From the NCBI GenBank assembly GCA_964435965.1, contig CAYTBB010000074.1, positions 1-6,008 of the forward strand: a stretch of DNA of 6,008 nt, given 5' to 3'. Shown piece by piece: positions 1 through 4,300 of the stretch. The translations under genes and the position numbers were made by a program. The DNA is from 20-14-all-45-10 sp964435965 (GTDB lineage Bacteria > Chloroflexota > Dehalococcoidia > GIF9 > AB-539-J10). The stretch's first letter is position 1; every line of letters begins with the position of its first letter. The notes under the pieces are model-generated. The model worked only from the letters and a program-made list of their open reading frames with translations. It was not told where the DNA came from and did not search any database.

Positions 1-408
1 CGCTACCACAAAAGAATAAGCGGGCCATTACTGGACCGCATTGACATCTTCATTGATGTCCCCCACATTGACTATGAAAAGCTGACTGAGGATAGGCTTA
101 TGGAAACCTCAGAGAAGGTCAGGGAAAGGGTCAAGGCAGCTCACAAGATACAGGTCAAGCGTTTTCAGGGAACAAAGCTAAGGTGTAATGCTGATATGAC
201 TCCTAAGGAAGTGAAGGAATTCTGCCTCGTAGAATCAGCGGCGCAGAGCTTACTCCGTGCTGCTATGAAGCAGCTTCACCTTACTGCTCGCGCCTTTCAT
301 CGCATCCTCAAACTTTCCCGCACTATCGCCGACCTGGAATACAGCGACATCATCAAAACATACCACGTAGCTGAAGCTTTACAATATCGGCATAAGGAAA
401 TAATCTAA
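1..408 (+). CDS. comM: YifB/ComM-type Mg-chelatase-like AAA+ ATPase, C-terminal part (5' end outside window)
   Basis: The reading frame is open from the first base and ends at TAA 406-408, giving 135 C-terminal residues. The opening stretch RYHKRISGPLLDRIDIFIDV matches the conserved end of the AAA+ module in YifB/ComM proteins. The rest is the helical Mg-chelatase C-terminal domain, including a segment like LTARAFHRILKLSRTIADLE. An internal ATG at 100 is not the start, because the homology runs upstream of it. In studied proteobacteria ComM is a hexameric helicase that promotes branch migration during natural transformation; that role is known for the family and only inferred here. The Walker motifs lie outside the window. 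It is the only plus-strand gene and converges, 8 bp apart, on the small membrane-protein gene. I see no clear terminator between them. Confidence 0.9.
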   Translation, partial: RYHKRISGPLLDRIDIFIDVPHIDYEKLTEDRLMETSEKVRERVKAAHKIQVKRFQGTKLRCNADMTPKEVKEFCLVESAAQSLLRAAMKQLHLTARAFHRILKLSRTIADLEYSDIIKTYHVAEALQYRHKEII

Positions 409-416
409 GCGGCTAG

Positions 417-674
417 CTACAAAATCAGCCACAGGACACCGCCAGCAATCACCAGTATAATACCAATGATAAAGGAAATCCGGCCACCTATTTGCCAGGC
501 ATTTAGCCAGGGACGCTCTGGTTCACGAGTTATGAACTCCTTCATATCCCTTCGGGTTACCAAGGAGTTATAATATGTTTTCTTCTCCCTCTTATTCCAA
601 AGCATAAAAGCAATGCCCAAGAGGATGAAGAAAATACCCATCGCCAAGATAGCCCGGCAATTGGCCAGCGACAT
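417..674 (-). CDS. Small two-helix membrane protein of unknown function (85 aa)
   Basis: I do not recognise a named family. The 85-residue product has two strongly hydrophobic segments, about residues 9-26 and 66-85. They are joined by a polar, basic loop (27-65) containing KREKKTYYNSLVTRR and a Pro/Trp-rich part, REPERPWLNAW. The positive-inside rule would put this loop in the cytoplasm with both ends outside, a membrane hairpin. The amino-acid pattern looks like a real protein rather than a shadow frame, and nothing better overlaps it. The start ATG at 674 has no Shine-Dalgarno sequence. A TATAAT box ends 8 nt upstream, so the message could be leaderless, or the gene may be read through from rplL 44 nt upstream. 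It takes the place where rpoB usually follows rplL. Its function cannot be inferred from context. Confidence 0.65.
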   Translation of the reverse strand: MSLANCRAILAMGIFFILLGIAFMLWNKREKKTYYNSLVTRRDMKEFITREPERPWLNAWQIGGRISFIIGIILVIAGGVLWLIL

Positions 675-682
675 ACTATTTA

Positions 683-688
683 ATTATA
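683..688 (-). promoter_or_regulatory. Possible -10 box for the small membrane-protein gene
   Basis: TATAAT is a perfect match to the sigma-70 -10 consensus and lies 8 nt before the ATG at 674. Transcription would start at or very near the start codon, giving a leaderless mRNA, which fits the lack of a ribosome binding site. No convincing -35 box is visible 16-19 bp upstream and the region is AT-rich, so chance is a real alternative. Confidence 0.35.
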
Positions 689-715
689 CCCTAAAAATCA
701 CTCGAGTTTTCAGGG
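689..715 (-). terminator. Hairpin just after rplL, possible weak terminator or 3' end structure
   Basis: On the minus-strand transcript CCCTGAAAA can pair with TTTTTAGGG across a 9-nt loop. This gives a 9-bp stem with one G-U pair. On the plus-strand RNA the same position would be an A-C mismatch, so the hairpin fits minus-strand RNA better. It begins 3 nt after the rplL stop codon, as expected for an operon end. The following bases, TATAATTAAA, are not a U-tract, so efficient intrinsic termination is doubtful. Confidence 0.4.
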
Positions 716-718
716 AAC

Positions 719-1192
719 CTACTTAATCTCTACAGCCGCTCCAATAGATTCCAGTTTCTGCTTTATGGTAGCCGCCTCCTCTTTAGTAACACCCTCTTTT
801 ACTACTTGTGGAGCAGCTTCTACCAAATCCTTAGCTTGCTTTAACCCTAAACTGGTTACTTCACGAACTGCCTTAATGACCTCGATCTTCTTTTCGCCGA
901 TATCCTTTAGGGTGACGCTAAATTCCGTTTTCTCCTCTTCCGGAGGCGCTTCAACTGGCTGACTGGGAGCCGTTACCGACGCTGCTCCCACAGCTACCGG
1001 AGCAGGGGTAACTCCAAATTCATCCTCTAAAGTCTTAACTAAATCAGCTAGATCGATCACGGTCATGCTCTTAATAGCGGCAATGATTTCCTCCTTAGTC
1101 ATTCCCTTAGCTTCTTTTTTCGCCTTCGCCTTTGTAGATTCCTTCCCCACTTTTACTTTTTCCTCTTCTACCTTCGCTTCCTTTGGTGACAT
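719..1192 (-). CDS. rplL: Ribosomal protein L7/L12 with a Lys/Glu-rich N-terminal extension
   Basis: This is the multicopy stalk protein of the 50S subunit; it binds L10 through its N-terminus and recruits EF-Tu, EF-G and other translational GTPases. The N-terminal dimerisation domain is at about residues 31-61 (MTKEEIIAAIKSMTVIDL). It is followed by an Ala/Pro/Val hinge at about 62-88 and a C-terminal factor-binding domain ending in VEIK. I chose the start at 1192 because an AAGGAGG lies 5 nt upstream, giving 157 aa against about 120-130 for the family. The first 30 residues are an extra tail with ten Lys and six Glu. An alternative ATG at 1102 would give a normal 127-aa protein, but it has only a weak AAGGGA directly before it. 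A longer frame up to 1246 overlaps rplJ and is not supported. The rplJ stop is 14 nt upstream and the SD lies in that gap. Confidence 0.95.
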   Translation of the reverse strand: MSPKEAKVEEEKVKVGKESTKAKAKKEAKGMTKEEIIAAIKSMTVIDLADLVKTLEDEFGVTPAPVAVGAASVTAPSQPVEAPPEEEKTEFSVTLKDIGEKKIEVIKAVREVTSLGLKQAKDLVEAAPQVVKEGVTKEEAATIKQKLESIGAAVEIK

Positions 1193-1197
1193 GCTTT

Positions 1198-1204
1198 CCT
1201 CCTT
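1198..1204 (-). promoter_or_regulatory. Strong Shine-Dalgarno site of rplL
   Basis: AAGGAGG is followed by a 5-nt spacer and the ATG at 1192. It sits between the rplJ stop and the rplL start and decides for the long form of L12. A strong site here also fits the need for several copies of L12 per ribosome against one of L10. Confidence 0.85.
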
Positions 1205-1206
1205 AC

Positions 1207-1725
1207 TCAAGTAAAATTTTGAATCCGCACCTGTAGTACATGGCATAACTCACGCAATGGGGAACTTAGAATATTATGTAAGGTCCTCACTGGCGCTTGC
1301 AATTGAGCTATTAATTGAGAGACAAGGATTCCTCTTGGTGGTAAACCAGCCAGAGCTATAACCTCATCAGCACTGAGCATTCGCTCCCCCAGCAAACCTC
1401 CTCTAATCTGCACTGCTAAGTCTGTAGATTTGATGTATTGGCTAAGGACTTTAGCTGCTTCGACTGCATCATCATAGCCAAAAACCAGAGCTGTAGGACC
1501 ATCAATGATGCCCGCAATTTGCTCCTTACCAGCTCTTTGGGCAGCAAGGCGAGTTAAGGTATTCTTAACCACGTGGTAATCAGCAGCTGCACCGGCTAAA
1601 GCGCGACGTAACCCAGTCATCTCCTTAGTCGGCAGACCCTGGTAGCTAGTAGCGATAACAATATTACTTCGAGACAGATCGTCTGCCAGCTGACCAATAA
1701 TTTGTGTTTTCTTTTCCCTTAGCAT
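1207..1725 (-). CDS. rplJ: Ribosomal protein L10
   Basis: L10 anchors L12 dimers to 23S rRNA beside L11 at the base of the stalk, and in many bacteria the L10-L12 complex represses its own operon. The 172-aa length is normal. Family features in order are the N-terminal KKTQIIGQLADDL, SYQGLPTKEMTGLRR (about 27-41), VVKNTLTRLA (52-61) and GPTALVF (76-82), then a C-terminal helical tail that binds L12. The ATG at 1725 is preceded only by TAGAGAA, a poor ribosome binding site, in contrast to rplL. No better in-frame start is visible. Upstream lies a 192-bp leader with L10-type structure and an attenuator hairpin, so both transcription and translation of this gene are probably controlled. rplL follows after 14 nt. 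Confidence 0.95.
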   Translation of the reverse strand: MLREKKTQIIGQLADDLSRSNIVIATSYQGLPTKEMTGLRRALAGAAADYHVVKNTLTRLAAQRAGKEQIAGIIDGPTALVFGYDDAVEAAKVLSQYIKSTDLAVQIRGGLLGERMLSADEVIALAGLPPRGILVSQLIAQLQAPVRTLHNILSSPLRELCHVLQVRIQNFT

Positions 1726-1740
1726 TTCTCTAGCTAGGCA

Positions 1741-1770
1741 AATAAAAATCCCTGCGCCAATAACACAGGG
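1741..1770 (-). terminator. Attenuator hairpin in the rplJ leader
   Basis: On the transcript CCCTGTG pairs with CGCAGGG (7 bp with one G-U pair, 7-nt loop) and is followed at once by ATTTTTATT, a U-rich tail. This is the form of an intrinsic terminator. It lies 15 nt before the rplJ start and after the L10 leader fold, so it is best read as an attenuator rather than the end of the rplK-rplA unit. The upstream CCTTGTG (1775-1781) could pair with the same 3' arm. Confidence 0.7.
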
Positions 1771-1780
1771 TTAACACAAG

Positions 1781-1882
1781 GCCTCGGCAGGCAAGCGCTT
1801 TAACCCCCGGGGAGGATATCTTCACCTCCCTTTGCCCCTTTATCTAGCGAGGGGCGGTACCTGCTGTCATTGGCACCGATTC
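1781..1882 (-). promoter_or_regulatory. L10-type ribosomal protein leader RNA
   Basis: On the minus strand the leader carries GCCAATGACAGCAGG (rc of 1860-1874) and, about 70 nt later, CCTGCCGAGGC (rc of 1781-1791). They can close a stem, GCC/GGC and GCAGG/CCTGC, around unequal internal strands AATGACA and CGA, the kink-turn-like pattern of the L10 leader where L10-(L12)4 binds. Between the arms are two local hairpins: GCCCCT/AGGGGC (about 1834-1855) and GGGAGG/CCTCCC (about 1810-1830). Position directly upstream of rplJ, spacing and motif all agree. A covariance-model search was not possible here. Confidence 0.8.
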
Positions 1883-1891
1883 ATTTTATTT

Positions 1892-1913
1892 ATTATAGCA
1901 AATTATTATAGCA
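1892..1913 (-). promoter_or_regulatory. Two tandem extended -10 promoters for rplJ-rplL
   Basis: TGCTATAAT occurs twice on the minus strand, at 1905-1913 and 1892-1900, within the repeated unit TTGCTATAATAA, 13 bp apart. Each copy is a full extended -10 element (TGN before TATAAT). There is no good -35 hexamer at 17-18 bp, which extended -10 promoters can do without. The elements lie just after the rplA stop and before the L10 leader, where a promoter for rplJ-rplL is expected. Confidence 0.6.
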
Positions 1914-1917
1914 AAAA

Positions 1918-2628
1918 CTAACCAGCTAAAACCAGTGCTGCCTTGAGATCCAGCTTGAGCCCCGGCCCCATACTGGTAGACAGTGATGCGCTTCTGATAT
2001 ACTGCCCTTTAACCCCACTGGGCTTTGCCTTAACTATAGCCTCCATCACTGCCCTTAGGTTTTCCAGAAGTTTATCCCTATCAAAGCTAACTTTGCCTAT
2101 CGGCAAATGGATGATTGCAGTTCTATCCAGGCGAAACTCTACCCTACCCTTACGCGCCTCGCCTATAGCTCGAGGTAAATCTTGGGGCGGCACCACAGTA
2201 CCCGACTTAGGGTTAGGCATCAAGCCCCGTCGTCCCAAAATACGCCCAAGCTTGGCTACCCTGGGCATCATATCGGGAGTAGCCATAGATACATCAAATT
2301 CAAGCCAACCAGACTCAATTTGCTTAATAAGCTCATCTGCTGCGGCATAATCAGCCCCAGCTTCCTTAGCTAATTTTATTGCCTCTCCTTGAGCAAAGAC
2401 AAGTATCCTTATCCTCTTCCCCAACCCATTAGGCAGCAGAGCGACACCTCGCACTTGCTGGTCGGCACTACGCGGATTGACCCCCATCCTTAAATGGAGC
2501 TCGACCGTCTCATCAAACCTGGCGTAGGAAGCCTTCTTAGCTAACTCGATAGCCTCCTCAGGTAAATAAACCCTTGACCTATCTACAAGCTTACTAGCCT
2601 CTTGATACCTCTTACCATACTTTGCCAT
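1918..2628 (-). CDS. rplA: Ribosomal protein L1
   Basis: L1 forms the mobile stalk at the E site of the 50S subunit, binds 23S rRNA, and in many bacteria also represses the L11-L1 mRNA. The 236-aa product has the usual length and two-domain plan. The N-terminal part runs from MAKYGKRYQEASKLVDRSR, and the strongly conserved LGRILGRRGLMPNPKSGTV is at residues 127-145. The distal domain lies inside the split RNA-binding domain, and GQYIRSASLSTSMGPGLKLD closes the fold. The start ATG at 2628 is 12 nt after the rplK stop and has only a weak GAG upstream, which suggests translation coupled to rplK. The rplJ promoter elements begin within 5-10 nt of its stop codon. Confidence 0.96.
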   Translation of the reverse strand: MAKYGKRYQEASKLVDRSRVYLPEEAIELAKKASYARFDETVELHLRMGVNPRSADQQVRGVALLPNGLGKRIRILVFAQGEAIKLAKEAGADYAAADELIKQIESGWLEFDVSMATPDMMPRVAKLGRILGRRGLMPNPKSGTVVPPQDLPRAIGEARKGRVEFRLDRTAIIHLPIGKVSFDRDKLLENLRAVMEAIVKAKPSGVKGQYIRSASLSTSMGPGLKLDLKAALVLAG

Positions 2629-2640
2629 CTTATACTCTAT

Positions 2641-3063
2641 CTATTCCAACTCTATTCCCATACTTCGAGCAGTGCCTTGAATGATGCTCGCCGCTTTATC
2701 AACGTCGGTAGTATTGAGATCCTTCATTTTACTTCGTGCAATCTGATAAAGCTTGTCTCTACTTATCTTGCCTAGCTTGCTGCCTTTGGGGTCACCACTA
2801 CCTTTTTCCACTCCTAAAGCACGCCGTAATAAATCAGAAGCGGGTGGCATCTTAGTCATGAAAGTAAAGGAACGATCAGCATACACGGTTATTTCTGCCG
2901 GGATAATGAACCCTTCTTGAGAGGCAGTTCGCTCATTATATTCTTTGCAGAAAACCATGATATTAATGCCGTATTGCCCCAAAGCAGGACCTACCGGTGG
3001 TGCCGGAGTAGCCTTACCCGCTGGCAATTGTAACTTAATAACCGCCTTTACTTTCTTTGCCAC
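2641..3063 (-). CDS. rplK: Ribosomal protein L11
   Basis: L11 binds the 23S rRNA GTPase-associated region and works with L10-L12 during factor-dependent steps; elsewhere it is also needed for stringent-response activation of RelA. The 140-aa length is standard. The Pro-rich N-terminal domain shows PAGKATPAPPVGPALGQYGI (about 14-33) followed by NIMVFCKEYN; the rRNA-binding C-terminal domain covers about 72-140. The start is GTG at 3063, 4 bp from the N-run. The right-hand copy of this end (3168-3222) shows what lies upstream: AAAGGG about 9 nt before the GTG, an acceptable ribosome binding site. The gene is therefore complete and only looks interrupted. The rplA start follows 12 nt after its stop. 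Confidence 0.95.
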   Translation of the reverse strand: MAKKVKAVIKLQLPAGKATPAPPVGPALGQYGINIMVFCKEYNERTASQEGFIIPAEITVYADRSFTFMTKMPPASDLLRRALGVEKGSGDPKGSKLGKISRDKLYQIARSKMKDLNTTDVDKAASIIQGTARSMGIELE

Positions 3064-3067
3064 GCTA

Positions 3068-3167
3068 NNNNNNNNNNNNNNNNNNNNNNNNNNNNNNNNN
3101 NNNNNNNNNNNNNNNNNNNNNNNNNNNNNNNNNNNNNNNNNNNNNNNNNNNNNNNNNNNNNNNNNNN
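3068..3167. other. Assembly gap of exactly 100 Ns
   Basis: One hundred undetermined bases fill this interval, a round placeholder length used in scaffolding. The 55 bp on the left (3013-3067) and on the right (3168-3222) are identical, so the two contigs most likely overlap and no sequence is missing. Confidence 0.97.
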
Positions 3168-3222
3168 CTTACCCGCTGGCAATTGTAACTTAATAACCGC
3201 CTTTACTTTCTTTGCCACGCTA
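3168..3222. repeat. 55-bp exact duplicate of 3013-3067 (unmerged contig overlap)
   Basis: All 55 bases match those left of the gap and cover the rplK start codon and first 17 codons. This is not a second rplK: it is a 5' fragment with nothing behind it except Ns. Removing the Ns and one copy leaves a 100-bp nusG-rplK spacer (3219-3318). Confidence 0.93.
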
Positions 3223-3238
3223 CAACACCCTTTGGAAA

Positions 3239-3287
3239 GCTAACAGCTATCAGCCTTCAGCTAACTGCTGAGTGCTGACAACTGACA
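3239..3287. repeat. Degenerate 7-bp tandem repeat between nusG and rplK
   Basis: Seven consecutive heptamers can be laid out with no gaps: GCTAACA, GCTATCA, GCCTTCA, GCTAACT, GCTGAGT, GCTGACA, ACTGACA. The plus-strand consensus is close to GCTRACA; on the transcribed strand it reads TGTYAGC. The units are diverged but keep strict 7-bp phase over 49 bp. The array lies in the nusG-rplK spacer, ending about 20 bp upstream of the rplK start, and is not coding. Function unknown; short-arm pairing (TCAGC/GCTGA) is possible within the RNA. Confidence 0.7.
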
Positions 3288-3318
3288 TAAAAGCTTAGGA
3301 TTTCGTATTTATTTATTG

Positions 3319-3849
3319 CTATATCTTTTCTAGTCCCAAAAAATCCAATTCCACAGGCGTTTCCCGGCCAAAAAGCGATAGCAGAACTATCGCCCTCCCT
3401 TTATCCAAGTTAACCTCCTCCACTTTGCCAATAAAATCGACAAACGGACCGGTTGTTACACGAACACTCTCCCCTTTCTTAAAAGCCACCTTGACTTCGG
3501 AGGGAATTTCCTCCGCTCGCTTGAGAATGATATTTGCCTCTTCTTCAGCTAAAGGCACCGGTTTAACTCCAGTGCTGACAAAGCCAGCAACGCCAGGAGT
3601 ATTACGCACTATGTCCCAGCTATGCTCATCCAACTCCATGCGAACCATAATATAACCGGGAAAAGCTTTTTTACTTACGATACGGCGCTTCCCACCTCTG
3701 ATCTCAATCTCCCTAGTCATAGGTACTACTACATTGAATATCTTGTCGCCAGCATCCATATATTTAGTGCGTTGATTCAAGTTCCTCTTGGCACGCTCTT
3801 CCCGCCCAGAAGACACATATAACAAATACCACTGTCCGTTAGATATCAC
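3319..3849 (-). CDS. nusG: Transcription elongation/antitermination factor NusG
   Basis: NusG binds the RNA polymerase clamp through its NGN domain and, through its KOW domain, contacts ribosomal protein S10 or Rho. The 176-aa length is typical. Residues 7-15 (WYLLYVSSG) open the NGN fold. FPGYIMVRM (63-71) and NTPGVAGFVSTG (83-94) are its conserved motifs, and the KOW motif starts at about 122 (AFKKGESVRVTTGPFVDFIG). The start is GTG at 3849, 2 nt after the secE stop; an AGGTGG inside the last secE codons, 6 nt before the GTG, serves as ribosome binding site. No later start would keep the WY core. The next gene, rplK, is 100 bp downstream once the false gap is removed. Confidence 0.96.
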   Translation of the reverse strand: MISNGQWYLLYVSSGREERAKRNLNQRTKYMDAGDKIFNVVVPMTREIEIRGGKRRIVSKKAFPGYIMVRMELDEHSWDIVRNTPGVAGFVSTGVKPVPLAEEEANIILKRAEEIPSEVKVAFKKGESVRVTTGPFVDFIGKVEEVNLDKGRAIVLLSLFGRETPVELDFLGLEKI

Positions 3850-3851
3850 CT

Positions 3852-4097
3852 TTAGCCACCTAGAAGCAAATCAGTAAGCAACCTAGTGAAACCATAATCT
3901 AAAGCACCTAAAATAGCTCCCACAACAACACAAACAATAAGAACTAAGATGCTCAACCTCAAGGCTTCTTGCCTTGTTGGCCAGTGTGCTTTCTTTAATT
4001 CCTCTACCGCCTCTGGAAAGAAACTCAGCCTTGACTTCTTCTTAGCTGGTGCAGCAATGGGCCTGGCAGCTTTAGCTTTCTTAGCATGACTAGTCAT
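3852..4097 (-). CDS. secE: Preprotein translocase subunit SecE
   Basis: SecE clamps SecY in the plasma-membrane SecYEG protein-conducting channel. The 81-aa product has the short, single-span form common outside Gammaproteobacteria. It has a basic Ala/Lys-rich N-terminus (about 1-24), the conserved amphipathic helix with VEELKKAHWPTRQEAL (31-46), and one transmembrane helix at about 47-66. The motif ELKKxxWPT marks the family. The ATG at 4097 is preceded only by a weak GAAG about 8 nt upstream. Its last codons hold the nusG ribosome binding site, so the two genes are probably translationally coupled. rpmG ends 30 nt upstream. Confidence 0.94.
   Translation of the reverse strand: MTSHAKKAKAARPIAAPAKKKSRLSFFPEAVEELKKAHWPTRQEALRLSILVLIVCVVVGAILGALDYGFTRLLTDLLLGG
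3856..3861 (-). promoter_or_regulatory. nusG Shine-Dalgarno site inside secE
   Basis: AGGTGG encodes the last two Gly codons region of secE and lies 6 nt before the nusG GTG start. It is the only plausible ribosome binding site for nusG; the AAAG directly touching the GTG is too close. Confidence 0.65.
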
Positions 4098-4127
4098 AAA
4101 GTTTGCTTCGCTTTGCCCACAATAATA

Positions 4128-4298
4128 TTACTTCACTTCTCGATAAAGGGTGTGAATACGGCAACGCGGACAATACTTCTTCAGCTCTAACTTCTGTGGA
4201 TCATTCTTTTTATTCTTAACAGTAGTATATGTCCTCTGCTGACATTGGCTGCAAGCTAGATAAATGATTGTGCGTAGCCCCCCCTTCTTCTTGGCCAT
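4128..4298 (-). CDS. rpmG: Ribosomal protein L33, zinc-ribbon form
   Basis: This 56-aa gene is easy to miss because it is short. L33 is a small 50S protein near the E site. The translation begins MAKKKGGLRTIIYLACSQC and ends in CPRCRIHTLYREVK. The two CxxC pairs, C16/C19 and C43/C46, make the zinc-binding (C+) type of L33; TYTTVKNKKNDPQKLELKKY between them is the family core. The ATG at 4298 follows the tuf stop by 2 nt, with only a GGTG near the tuf end as a possible ribosome binding site, so it is probably coupled to tuf. A run of seven Gs encodes Gly6-Gly7, a spot where sequencing indels are common, but the frame is intact. The tuf-rpmG-secE-nusG order is common among bacteria. Confidence 0.94.
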   Translation of the reverse strand: MAKKKGGLRTIIYLACSQCQQRTYTTVKNKKNDPQKLELKKYCPRCRIHTLYREVK

Positions 4299-4300
4299 GT

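Noticed and set aside
409..416. Bidirectional terminator between comM and the small membrane-protein gene
   Set aside because: Only 8 bp separate the stop codons and no GC stem with a T-run is visible.
1193..1246. 18-codon longer N-terminus for rplL starting at 1246
   Set aside because: It overlaps the rplJ end, lacks a ribosome binding site and encodes non-family residues, while 1192 has a strong site.
1943..2373. Plus-strand open frames opposite rplA
   Set aside because: Shadows of a clear L1 gene; no ribosome binding site or recognisable product.
2945..3193. Plus-strand open frame passing through the N-run
   Set aside because: It is antisense to rplK and open only because Ns contain no stop codons.
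3168..3218. Second rplK start
   Set aside because: Identical to the real rplK 5' end and truncated by the gap; explained by contig overlap.
3239..3287. CRISPR or mobile-element remnant
   Set aside because: Units are 7 bp with no spacers, no terminal inverted repeats and no transposase fragments.
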